Below are positions 27,693-37,046 of a stretch of 45,888 nt of DNA, in pieces. This DNA is from an uncultured Bacilli bacterium. Its GTDB lineage: Bacteria; Bacillota_I; Bacilli_A; RFN20; CAG-449. Location of the stretch: NCBI GenBank assembly GCA_944332225.1, contig CALVJO010000010.1, positions 1 to 45,888 on the forward strand. Direction: 5' to 3'. The notes beneath the pieces were generated by a model that worked only from the letters and a program-made list of their open reading frames with translations, made no database searches and was not told the origin of the DNA. The stretch's first letter is position 1. Each line of letters starts with the position of its first letter. A program made the translations under genes and the position numbers.

Positions 27693-30600
27693 ATGAAAAA
27701 ATCAAATCTATTAATCGCCTTGCTCGGGGTAGTTTCCTTAACTGGATTAATTGCCTGCGATGGAGGCGAATCATCACCTACATCTCAAACTTCTGATGGA
27801 GGCGGATCATCATCTACCTCTCAAACTTCTATTGATCCATCTGATATTACATCAGTTATCATCAATGGATCTAGAACGGTTGATGTTGGTAAAACGACTA
27901 CTCTTTCAGCAGGAGTCGCAGGTGATCCTTCTAACTCAGTTACATGGTCATCTTCTGATGAGACAATTGCTACCGTTGCTTCAGATGGTCTTGTAACCGG
28001 AATAAAAGCTGGAACTGTTACTATCACCGCGACATCTACTTACAACACAAGCGTCTCTGGAACTTGGACTTTACAAGTTGTAGCGGAGACTACTAATCCA
28101 ACTAGCATGACAGTTACTATCGATGAAGGTGAAGGAATCACTTATAACGAAAACACTGGAATTTATCAGATTGCTGCAAACACAGAGTTCCAATTAAAGT
28201 ATCAATTAGATGTTCCTAATCCAACTGAAGCAGTTGAAATTTATTATCGAATAGCTCCTACTACTACTTCATCTTCAACTGATTATTCTAGATTCGTTGA
28301 AGTTGATAGAGCAACTGGTCTTTGTACTGCTTTAAGCGCCTTCTCTGCAAGCACAGGCGAATCATATATTACTTTACAAGTCGTTTATACTCTTTCTGTA
28401 GACACTCAAGTAATCGGATCGGTTAGAATCGATGTTATCGATGAAAGAGTAAATGATATTAATACCGTAAATGGAATTTTATCAAAATCTAATGACGCGG
28501 AAGTCACTAGAATGAGTGAGATTTCCTTAACTAGAAAGATTACAAATAATGAAGATACCACGAAAGATATATCTATAGATTATGATTTATTTGGAAATGG
28601 ATCTTATGCAAGTTATAAGGATAATAAAAACAGAACTACGGCATCCTACTTCAACGGTAATAAGGATGGTAACTACTACAACATTCAATACGAGCCAGAG
28701 TTAAATGTTATCACTAAAGGATCAGAAGGATCAGTTGGAATTAATGATTCATTAATCTACGACTATGATAGAGAAGGTTATGGCTTAATTGATAATGTCA
28801 TGGAAAATATCGTCTCTGGTACGACTTATAATTCAGTCTTAACATTTAACGCAGATAGCATGCGTAGCGAAATCGTTTTAGTTAATACTTCAACTAACGT
28901 ATCATTAACTGCAACTAATGAAGTTGAGGGATATGGATTGATTAACTTATCCTTAACATTAGATTTAGACAGCGAAGGATTAGTTACTAAATATACATTC
29001 AACGCTTCAATGGATGGCGATAGAGATATTACTATCGAAGAAGAAGCTACTATAACATATGCTTCTAGCAAGACTGAAACTGATGCTGATTATGATGGAT
29101 ATCTTGATTTACAAGGTTACTACATCATGCAAAACTTCAATATTGAAAATATGGAAGGTAGATCAGGTGATGGATATAACTTTGTTAACTCAGGTTCATT
29201 TGAAAGATATCTATCTCAAGACTATGAGATTCATCAAACTGAATATGATGGAGTTCAATACGACACCTTTACAATGAGTCCTGATCAATCATTTGCCTTC
29301 AAGGTAGATGAGGATACAGTTGGTAATCCAAATGTTTCATTGAATCTTGATAACGTTGTTTCATCGTTAAAACCAATCACCGCGGAATCAACTTCTGGAG
29401 AAGAGACTTCCTTATCTCCTGTATGTGTGGTTACTTCCTATAATGAAGGAATCTTCGCGGTATCTAATAGATTCGATAACTTAGGTAATGCATTGATGGG
29501 TAGAAGCTTAGTTAAATTAACTTCTACTAATCAATTCACTTATTCCTTCATCATTGAATATACTGATTATCCAGATCCAACTGAAATCATGGTTGACGCG
29601 CCTAACGTAGAACAAATAGGTGGAGAATATTATTTCTCTGACATCGCAGTTAATGATGTTACTGATGAAACATTCTTACTTAACACATTACCTGATACCT
29701 TAGATCTCGAATTTGGTCTCCATGTTGAAGATGAAGATGGAACAGTTGTGAATGATGCTTTAGAGCTTTATTCTCATGATCCAGGCAATCCTGATGGTAA
29801 ATTAGGATATTCAATTAAAGGATTAAAAGAAGGAACTTATAACTTCTATATCTATATTGTAGGATTTGAAGATATTCATTCAGAGATGATGCATATAAAT
29901 ATCATCCCTCAAATGAATGAACAAGAAGTAATTGCAGGTATAACTGGCGAAGCTGGTTATGACTATCCTGGATTATCAACAGTCTCTGTCAACTTTAAAT
30001 TCAATGAGGATAAGACTTTAGTTATCACTCAAGAAGTATCAGGAGTTACCTATCAAGACACCGTCAATTATGAAATCGTAAACGGAGATGTCATGATTCA
30101 AGGTGGCGAAGAAGGATTACTTGATGGAACTACAACTGGAGGAATACCCGTTCAAGTTGAAGGAACCTATATTGAATTAGGAAAGAACGTTATTTCCGGC
30201 ACTCCAGATGATAGAAGCAATCCATATATTAGATTTATTAGAACTGATCTTCCAATGGATGTTTCTAGAGACTTTGATACAGTTGTTGCCTACTGCGCGG
30301 GAACAGAAGATGCTTACGCTGGTAGAGCTGAATTAGCTAAGGCTCGTGATGCTTCAGAGATTAACGTCTATGATTATCACTTCACTGCTGATTTCTACTA
30401 TGCTGAATTTAAAACAAGAGTTAATCTAACGATGTACTTTAATGAAGATGGAACTGGTAGAATCACCATTACTCATCCAACAACTTCTCAAGAAATCGTC
30501 TGCGCGACATTTACTTATTCAGTTAGTAAGAATGCTGCAAACGGATATGATGAAATAACTATCTCTTCCTTAACTCCAGGAACTGATATGTATTCAATTC

Positions 30601-30752
30601 AATTTAGTTGTAGTTATATTACCTTCACTTATTCTGATTTATCATTTAGAACAAGCACGAATGCTTCTTGGACTATAAAAAATAATCAAACTCAAAGCAG
30701 CACGATGATTACTTATATGTTATCTGGATTCACCGCGCATGCTAATAACTAA
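27693..30752 (+). CDS. Large lipoprotein with bacterial Ig-like (BIG_2) domain
   Basis: A 1019-residue lipoprotein with lipobox LIAC (Cys22) and a Gly/Ser linker containing a short tandem repeat (SPTSQTSDGGGSSSTSQTS). A BIG_2 domain follows at about 48-130, with the hallmark VTWSSSDETIATV and the GLVTGIKAGTVTITA block. The rest is long, acidic and beta-rich, partly like genes 3 and 4 of the operon. BIG_2 domains act as surface stalks or adhesion modules. It has its own AAGGGGGA site and is closed by a strong terminator. Ligand unknown. Confidence 0.82.
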   Translation: MKKSNLLIALLGVVSLTGLIACDGGESSPTSQTSDGGGSSSTSQTSIDPSDITSVIINGSRTVDVGKTTTLSAGVAGDPSNSVTWSSSDETIATVASDGLVTGIKAGTVTITATSTYNTSVSGTWTLQVVAETTNPTSMTVTIDEGEGITYNENTGIYQIAANTEFQLKYQLDVPNPTEAVEIYYRIAPTTTSSSTDYSRFVEVDRATGLCTALSAFSASTGESYITLQVVYTLSVDTQVIGSVRIDVIDERVNDINTVNGILSKSNDAEVTRMSEISLTRKITNNEDTTKDISIDYDLFGNGSYASYKDNKNRTTASYFNGNKDGNYYNIQYEPELNVITKGSEGSVGINDSLIYDYDREGYGLIDNVMENIVSGTTYNSVLTFNADSMRSEIVLVNTSTNVSLTATNEVEGYGLINLSLTLDLDSEGLVTKYTFNASMDGDRDITIEEEATITYASSKTETDADYDGYLDLQGYYIMQNFNIENMEGRSGDGYNFVNSGSFERYLSQDYEIHQTEYDGVQYDTFTMSPDQSFAFKVDEDTVGNPNVSLNLDNVVSSLKPITAESTSGEETSLSPVCVVTSYNEGIFAVSNRFDNLGNALMGRSLVKLTSTNQFTYSFIIEYTDYPDPTEIMVDAPNVEQIGGEYYFSDIAVNDVTDETFLLNTLPDTLDLEFGLHVEDEDGTVVNDALELYSHDPGNPDGKLGYSIKGLKEGTYNFYIYIVGFEDIHSEMMHINIIPQMNEQEVIAGITGEAGYDYPGLSTVSVNFKFNEDKTLVITQEVSGVTYQDTVNYEIVNGDVMIQGGEEGLLDGTTTGGIPVQVEGTYIELGKNVISGTPDDRSNPYIRFIRTDLPMDVSRDFDTVVAYCAGTEDAYAGRAELAKARDASEINVYDYHFTADFYYAEFKTRVNLTMYFNEDGTGRITITHPTTSQEIVCATFTYSVSKNAANGYDEITISSLTPGTDMYSIQFSCSYITFTYSDLSFRTSTNASWTIKNNQTQSSTMITYMLSGFTAHANN

Positions 30753-30771
30753 CTAGTTTAAATTACAAATT

Positions 30772-30808
30772 AAAGGACTGTCATAAACTTAATTAGACAG
30801 TCCTTTTT
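30772..30808 (+). terminator. Terminator of the metallopeptidase lipoprotein operon
   Basis: AAAGGACTGTC (30772-30782) pairs with GACAGTCCTTT (30796-30806), followed by TTAA with the T-run inside the stem end. Together with the opposing terminator at 31011-31054 it fills the 315-base convergent gap; 30809-31010 is AT-rich and shows nothing else. Confidence 0.85.
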
Positions 30809-31010
30809 AATGCTTAAAATTTTATTAAATGAATTCATTAGAGAATTTTAGACTACATTTTCTCTATCACTTCAATTTTTTAAGGTGAAAAAAACAACAT
30901 AAATATGGATGTTTTTAAAACGATCTTACTTTTCAACCTCCAAAGATAGATATAAAAAACATATTAAAAAAACAAAAAATAAATCGCTCTAAGAATGTAA
31001 ACAAAAATTA

Positions 31011-31054
31011 AAAAGCCGTTATTATCTAATTATTTAGATTGATAACAGCTTTTA
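31011..31054 (-). terminator. Terminator of the minus-strand island (sigma-4-like gene)
   Basis: On the minus strand AAAAGCTGTTATC...TCTA pairs with TAGATA...AACGGCTTTT (one bulge and one GU pair) and ends in a T-run. It lies 14 bases past the stop of the 816-residue gene. Confidence 0.7.
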
Positions 31055-31067
31055 AAATCTAATTAAA

Positions 31068-33518
31068 TTAGGCTTTAGTTACTATATAATCAGTGAAAGA
31101 ATACATTGATTGAGTGTTTTGAACTTTATAATTATCTGGGAAGTAAGAACGAATAATACCGATTAAGAAATATTTATTATTATCATAAGGTAACTTTGGC
31201 ATTTTCTTAACAATATCAGATGATTCATTCATCGATAATGATCCGTGAGAGAGCAAATAACGATCAACTAGGTGCTTTATTTGCTTCAATGCACCTTCAT
31301 CGATTGCTAGTTTACTCTTTCTAACACATGTATCGATGTTTACCTGAACGAAGGTGTCGCTGATGGTGGTCATTAATTCTTGATACGAATATAGTCCTCT
31401 TAATTTATGCTCGTTTATATAATTCATTATTAAGTCTAAATCAAACACGTCTAGAGAGTTGATATAGGAACCAATAATCTGTTGATACGATAATAATTGC
31501 TTATTTTTAGAAATATAAGGTCTTCTATAGTAATAAGCATCATCTCCAGTTTCTAGAATTGAAAATAAAGTGAAATTATTTGCGATTAGATGTTTATATT
31601 GATTAAACCATGGTTTATTAACAATTAATTCATATAGAACTTTAGAAGTTATATATTCACTTGGCTCCTTGATTAGATAATCTTCAATCACCTCATTGAC
31701 TAAAGAGTAGAATTCTTTAGATATGTTAAGGTTTTGATTCTTAATCGCAGCTTTACCATTATTCACCCAAATAATATCTTTTTGAGAGTAGATGAAGTTT
31801 ATAAATACATAATTCTTTACTCCAGGGAATTGATCTTTTAAATCTTCAAGATAGACAGGTTCCGTGGATTTAGAGAATATGTCTCTTAACTTATCATAGA
31901 TAGAACCATATTTACCACCTATAGCTATATAATCTCTCTTGATTACAAATCTTCCATCTTCTAAATAATGATCCAAGACTCCTTTAAGATAGTAACGATT
32001 GATGATTCCTAAAGGGATTAAATCATATTTAAATTTTTCAAATATCGATGTGTAATAGATGACATCATTATAATCAACTATGTAATCGACAATTCTTTGA
32101 GCTAATTCTTTTGGAAGCTTAGCTGCGTATTTACGGTTTATGATTGTTCCTCGATCAATATAACAATAATCAAGTCTAGCTAATATAGATTGCAAGGCAT
32201 GAGAATTAATTGGAGGTAAGTTATATTTATCATTTAATACCTTATTAATTTCAGTTAAGTCTTGTTTTCCAACTGCGATTCCTTTTGGAAAGAGATCATC
32301 AACTATAGAAGCATAGATATCAGAGATATTATGTCCCGGCTTTAAATAATTTTCTGAATGACGGAAGGAGAAACGATTAAAGACGATTCTCTGTTTAAAT
32401 GGTTCTAGCTCTTTAAATTCTTTTTTGGTGATAACAGAAGGAAGCATGTCGAAAGTTTTTTCAACAAGAGAATATAATTTACCTTTTCTAGTTAATACTT
32501 CATAATCAAGCGAATAATCAAATGGTAATTTATCGAGAAGTCGTACCGCCCAACGGATGATATTTGCTTTATCTAATCCGAATCTTTTTTGAAGAGTTTC
32601 AAAGGTTAATAAATCATCATTACCAAAGGCTTTATATAAGAATATAGTCCAATAAGGAACAATCTTATCTTGATTAAGGGTAATCTTCTCTTCGTTAAAT
32701 GATTCTATTTGTCTGATTCTTTCCCTTGTTACATTGTATGTTTTTGCGATAGATTCAAGTGTTTCTTTCTCTCCGTTATTAAAGAATCCATATCTTCTTT
32801 GAATAACATCTCTTATATTTGGCCTTTTATCTAGTATTGAAAGAACTATCTTCGCTCCAGCAAAATAATTCTCTTCCATATCGGCTTCTAGATGAGAGAG
32901 GATAGAATATAGATAAGGAAGATTCTTATAAAATATCAAGGCGATTATAGAAGTTGGAACTTGTTTTAAATCTTCAACAGTGGTTATCTCAGAGCTAGAT
33001 AAATAATTAATCAAAGTTGAAGAAAAGAAAAGATTCTCTAATTTAATTGGTAACACCACATCTTCAATCATTTTTAAATGCATCTCTATCTGCTGTTGAA
33101 TCTTGGTGATCGAGCCAAATAGATAGGTCCAAGTTAATTCATAAGAAATCACATCTTCAGGGTTTTGATTGTATAAATCAAGGCATAAAGCGAATTTCAA
33201 AGGATTGGACTTACATTTATTAAGATTATTCAATAAATCTTTCTTAGATAGAGACTTTATCTCTTGAAGGTATTCTTTATAAGTTCGATATTTTTCTTCA
33301 AAGCTAGGATAATCATCAAAGGTGAAATCTAATTCAAACTCCTTAAGTTTTGATAGCTTGATTGTCTCTTTTGGATATCTATATTCATCTAACAGATCTT
33401 CTAAAGATTTCCTCTCAAGAATAGCAATTTTTGCTAGATAAGTTACGCATTCGTAAGAGTAGGCAAAAGGGTTAATATCTTTGTGAGAAGGTGCATAGAA
33501 AACGCTAATTTTGTTCAT
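31068..33518 (-). CDS. Large protein with alpha-CTD-like and sigma region 4-like modules
   Basis: An 816-residue cytoplasmic protein. Residues about 168-193 (LSSSEITTVEDLKQVPTSII) resemble the helix-hairpin-helix of the RNA polymerase alpha C-terminal domain. Residues about 248-275 (ETLESIAKTYNVTRERIRQIE) match the helix-turn-helix of sigma-70 region 4. The remaining 540 residues look helical, with repeated winged-helix-like segments, and have no sigma region 2. It is therefore not a normal sigma factor, and function is unknown; DNA binding is likely. AAGGAGG lies 4 bases before the ATG. It is the last gene on this strand before a terminator, 184 bases after the helicase gene. Confidence 0.72.
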   Translation of the reverse strand: MNKISVFYAPSHKDINPFAYSYECVTYLAKIAILERKSLEDLLDEYRYPKETIKLSKLKEFELDFTFDDYPSFEEKYRTYKEYLQEIKSLSKKDLLNNLNKCKSNPLKFALCLDLYNQNPEDVISYELTWTYLFGSITKIQQQIEMHLKMIEDVVLPIKLENLFFSSTLINYLSSSEITTVEDLKQVPTSIIALIFYKNLPYLYSILSHLEADMEENYFAGAKIVLSILDKRPNIRDVIQRRYGFFNNGEKETLESIAKTYNVTRERIRQIESFNEEKITLNQDKIVPYWTIFLYKAFGNDDLLTFETLQKRFGLDKANIIRWAVRLLDKLPFDYSLDYEVLTRKGKLYSLVEKTFDMLPSVITKKEFKELEPFKQRIVFNRFSFRHSENYLKPGHNISDIYASIVDDLFPKGIAVGKQDLTEINKVLNDKYNLPPINSHALQSILARLDYCYIDRGTIINRKYAAKLPKELAQRIVDYIVDYNDVIYYTSIFEKFKYDLIPLGIINRYYLKGVLDHYLEDGRFVIKRDYIAIGGKYGSIYDKLRDIFSKSTEPVYLEDLKDQFPGVKNYVFINFIYSQKDIIWVNNGKAAIKNQNLNISKEFYSLVNEVIEDYLIKEPSEYITSKVLYELIVNKPWFNQYKHLIANNFTLFSILETGDDAYYYRRPYISKNKQLLSYQQIIGSYINSLDVFDLDLIMNYINEHKLRGLYSYQELMTTISDTFVQVNIDTCVRKSKLAIDEGALKQIKHLVDRYLLSHGSLSMNESSDIVKKMPKLPYDNNKYFLIGIIRSYFPDNYKVQNTQSMYSFTDYIVTKA

Positions 33519-33702
33519 ATTGCCTCCTTATCTAAAAACACATAATAAAAACAGTGTTTCCTTTAGATATTGTTATTATCATTCTAGATAGCAAATATTT
33601 CAAGAAATAATCACTTAAAAGCGGACATGATGCTTTAAAAAAATAGACCAAATTGAGAAATATTTATTAAAAAATAATGATTATTACAAGTGTTAATTTA
33701 CT

Positions 33703-36333
33703 TCAATCGATTGATGACACCTTGTATTTTTCATCTTTGATCTTTTCATTAAATGTTAGATATGACTTTTTCCGACATTTTAATAAAAACTTTCTTCCAT
33801 TTTCTTTGTAGGTGTAAATTATATCGAATTTATAATTATTGTAGGAAAGATGCTTAGCTAAACATTCAACATATTCTCTTTTCTTACTTATGATAGAAGG
33901 GCAGGCAAAAGATAACGAGTAAATATAAAAGTTTAATATTTTTGAAATGATTACATAACGAGGATTCTCAATTGGGGACAATAGCTCCTTTAAAGCTTGA
34001 TTGAAGATATTTTGATCATGCATCGATGCGTTTTCTAAATGCATGCTTACGTATAAAAGATCTTTATCTTGATTAGTTTCTAATCTACAAACTGAAGATA
34101 TTAAATTACATTCATATAAGGTTTTGTATAACGCTAAACCTAATGATTTCATGGAACGCGCGGGATTTATGTGAACAATTAATTTTTTAAATATAGTTAA
34201 TAAGATAAAGGCTACAATAATCATCAATCCGATTGTTAGTATTTGATAAATTATATTGCCTTTTGATAGAGAAAACATAAGAGGATAAATTAAGGAACTT
34301 TCCATAGCTAATAAAAGCATGATTAACCCAAAATTATAAAATGTAAAAACTGGTATTTTATTTTCTCGTGGAATATCCGTTTCAATATTGATTGAAAAAT
34401 CATGATTTTTAACTTTTGAATCCCATTTATCTTTAATTGCTAGTCTATTTTTAGATAAATTTAATGTCTCTTCATTTATTTTAGATATTCCTTCTTTAGT
34501 GAAAGGTGGCTTGATAATTGAAATTCTAGAAATTCCGCTTTCAAGAGAGTTAGTTTCATAACTTGGACCAATAAAGGTATCAAATCTTCTTTTAAGAATC
34601 GCATAGTCATATGATTGTAAAGTATCTTGATCATAATTTAGATAGCTAAGGGCCTTATCTTTTAAATTATCGGCAAATAAATAATCAGGTTCTAAAGTGA
34701 CTAAATGCCAGATATTAGATACTTTATCTGGATTATTTTTATCGATTCTAATCGCTCTGCCACGCATCTGATTAGATAAGACAAAGCTGCCTACGAAGCT
34801 AGCTAGAATAAGTGAATTGATGCAAGGGGAATCCCATCCTTCTCCTAGAAGAGATTTAGTCCCTATTAGAATTTGAATTTTTCCTTGTTCAAATAATTTA
34901 CTGACGATAGATATTGCTTTATTGGTTTGGCTTTTAAAATCAAATATAGAGTAGTTTGTCCCTTCAATCTTATCTTTAGAGTATTTAATATCATCTAATT
35001 CAATTGAATCAGGAAGGATGATTAATGAGCCTGAGAGGACACCTAGATTTACATTTATATTTAAAGAATTTAAGCTATCAAAGATGCTGACGCAGCTAAT
35101 TGAGGTGAATTCTTCATTAGAATTAATTTTAGAAATCGATTCTTTTTGAATATAATCGGTTAAGATTAGCATTCTTAATTTATCTTGTAAGGTGGATAAT
35201 TCACTTTTAGCTATTTCTTTAATTGATGATAATTTTCCAACAGAGGATACTAGGGTTCTTTTCAATTTATCATTTAAATTAAGGATTACTTGTCCTTTTT
35301 CATAATTTGAATGTTGCTTTAAGATTTTTAATATTTCTTCTTTTTCTTCATCGTTTAAGTAAAGATCGCTAGTTAATAAAAACTGAAGACCAATCTCGGC
35401 AAAAGATAAATTAAATTTTGGCAAATTTGATTTATTAGTTAGCTCTCTAATTAATCTTTTAGATACATTAAAATTAAAATAGTCAAACAGCTCTAATAAA
35501 GCAACATGCTCTTTAGGGAAAGAAAATAAGGATTCATAATCCGTTTGATTATTAACTCGATAATAGGCATTTAATATTACTTTTGATTCACTTAATTCTT
35601 TTAAAGAGTTATTTGATTGTTCTTTAAAAGATAAGAATACTTTCTCTTCATCTTTAGAAGGATAATTAAAATAAACATAGTCTTGATGAGGACATAAAGT
35701 ATCTTGAGCGACTAATTCAGGGATAAAGATCTCCTCATCTATAGTGCCAACTGTTTGAGTAAAACGGTCCCATTCTTTTCCTTCTGAATCGTAAGGAGGA
35801 GTCGCGGTTAATGAGATTATTTTTACATTCTTATCGAGCATTTTTAAAAATTTTTCTAGAGATTTTTGCCATTCATTTTTTAAATGATGCGCTTCGTCAA
35901 GACAGATAGTTTTAATGTTATTTTTATTAATATCATTGATTATATCGATATCCGAATAATCTTTTTCCTCATCATCTTCATCGATTGATTTTTTTTCAAT
36001 TATTGAATATAGAGCTTGATAGGTAATTGAATTTATTAATTTGATTTCATGTAAATCATTAGAGAATAAAGAATCAAATTCATTTGGATCATCTAAAAAA
36101 GCATCCTTAAATCTTTCTCCCCATTGTTGCCGAATCGCGGTGGTTGGAGATAAGATGATGCAAGGAGCTTTAAGTCGTTTAATAAGTTCTAAGCCAAGGA
36201 TGGTTTTTCCGCTGCCGGGAGCTGCAACTATATTGATTTTTCCGTCGCTTAAATACTTATCTGCGTTATCTAAAATTCTTTGTTGATATGTTCTAAAGGT
36301 GCCTTTGAAGTTAATGTGTTGAAATAGATCCAT
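33703..36333 (-). CDS. SF2 DEAH helicase with C-terminal membrane segments
   Basis: An 876-residue protein of the superfamily 2 helicase/translocase group. Walker A is AAPGSGKT (37-44), motif II LDEAHH (145-150), motif III SLTATPP (174-180), motif V GEGWDSP (about 497) and motif VI QMRGRAIR (about 522). Unusually, two hydrophobic segments (about 660-685 and 692-715) follow the helicase core and would place it at the membrane, with a 160-residue cytoplasmic tail. It has its own promoter at 36360-36388 and an AAGGGGA site 7 bases before the ATG. Its neighbours (a nuclease, a dsRBD-like protein and a sigma-4-like protein) suggest nucleic-acid defence or repair; that is inference. Confidence 0.82.
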   Translation of the reverse strand: MDLFQHINFKGTFRTYQQRILDNADKYLSDGKINIVAAPGSGKTILGLELIKRLKAPCIILSPTTAIRQQWGERFKDAFLDDPNEFDSLFSNDLHEIKLINSITYQALYSIIEKKSIDEDDEEKDYSDIDIINDINKNNIKTICLDEAHHLKNEWQKSLEKFLKMLDKNVKIISLTATPPYDSEGKEWDRFTQTVGTIDEEIFIPELVAQDTLCPHQDYVYFNYPSKDEEKVFLSFKEQSNNSLKELSESKVILNAYYRVNNQTDYESLFSFPKEHVALLELFDYFNFNVSKRLIRELTNKSNLPKFNLSFAEIGLQFLLTSDLYLNDEEKEEILKILKQHSNYEKGQVILNLNDKLKRTLVSSVGKLSSIKEIAKSELSTLQDKLRMLILTDYIQKESISKINSNEEFTSISCVSIFDSLNSLNINVNLGVLSGSLIILPDSIELDDIKYSKDKIEGTNYSIFDFKSQTNKAISIVSKLFEQGKIQILIGTKSLLGEGWDSPCINSLILASFVGSFVLSNQMRGRAIRIDKNNPDKVSNIWHLVTLEPDYLFADNLKDKALSYLNYDQDTLQSYDYAILKRRFDTFIGPSYETNSLESGISRISIIKPPFTKEGISKINEETLNLSKNRLAIKDKWDSKVKNHDFSINIETDIPRENKIPVFTFYNFGLIMLLLAMESSLIYPLMFSLSKGNIIYQILTIGLMIIVAFILLTIFKKLIVHINPARSMKSLGLALYKTLYECNLISSVCRLETNQDKDLLYVSMHLENASMHDQNIFNQALKELLSPIENPRYVIISKILNFYIYSLSFACPSIISKKREYVECLAKHLSYNNYKFDIIYTYKENGRKFLLKCRKKSYLTFNEKIKDEKYKVSSID

Positions 36334-36359
36334 GATATATTCCCCTTAAATTCAAGAAG

Positions 36360-36388
36360 ATTATATCAAATGTATTGATAATTATCAT
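36360..36388 (-). promoter_or_regulatory. Promoter of the membrane helicase gene
   Basis: On the minus strand the -35 is ATGATA (36388-36383) and the -10 is TATAAT (36365-36360) with an upstream TG (extended -10) and a 17-base spacer. It lies in the 110-base gap before the helicase gene, about 27 bases from its ATG. Confidence 0.55.
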
Positions 36389-36443
36389 TTTTAACAGTTG
36401 TAATTTAATCTATAAATTGCTCATTTAATTTTTGTTTAATAAC

Positions 36444-37046
36444 TTATATATTACTTGTTAAATATTCTTTTATTAAGTCTTTTGGAGATATATTTCTTAA
36501 TATGCAGATAGCTTCCAAAAGATTTCTTGTTAGAATGGCATCATCGCGAGAAAAATGCTCATTTAATCTTATTGTGGAATCTGGTCCAACAATTTTCTTG
36601 CATGCATTGTGTAAGGAAATTACATTATTATTTTCTAATTTTAAGTAATCCATAGCCATTTTTTGAACATCAAGGCAGTTAAAATTAATTTTAGGCAAAG
36701 TATATCTTTCACACGCGGAATTTATGTAAGAAATATCATTATGCATGTCAAAGGCGAAGCAAATTGTATCTTCACCTTCCATCAATTGTTTAATTTTGTT
36801 GTAATAATATGAAAATTCTGGCTGTTCAAAGTAGTAATCATAATCATAAGCAAGTTCGAGATCTTTTTGTTTTTTTCTACCTTTAAGATGAAATCTATTT
36901 CCTGCTCCTCTTCCAGGAGACATTGGCATATCACCTTTTTTTAAAATAGAAAGGTTTTCATCGCATAAAACATACCCAAATTCGCATATTTTTCCGATTT
37001 TGTTAAAACAATTAGAACATTCTATATCAAAGAACAAATACTTCAT
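36444..37046 (-). CDS. DEDDh 3'-5' exonuclease (DnaQ/RNase T-like)
   Basis: A stand-alone 200-residue exonuclease that would remove nucleotides from 3' ends of DNA or RNA using two metal ions. The five catalytic positions can be seen: Asp7 and Glu9 in FFDIECSN, Asp104 in DMHNDISY, and His164 with Asp169 in HFSRDDA (the DEDDh spacing). No polymerase or helicase domain is attached. Its ATG overlaps the stop of the upstream gene (ATGA), so it is translationally coupled to the possible dsRNA-binding protein, which suggests an RNA substrate. The substrate is not shown by sequence. Confidence 0.85.
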   Translation of the reverse strand: MKYLFFDIECSNCFNKIGKICEFGYVLCDENLSILKKGDMPMSPGRGAGNRFHLKGRKKQKDLELAYDYDYYFEQPEFSYYYNKIKQLMEGEDTICFAFDMHNDISYINSACERYTLPKINFNCLDVQKMAMDYLKLENNNVISLHNACKKIVGPDSTIRLNEHFSRDDAILTRNLLEAICILRNISPKDLIKEYLTSNI

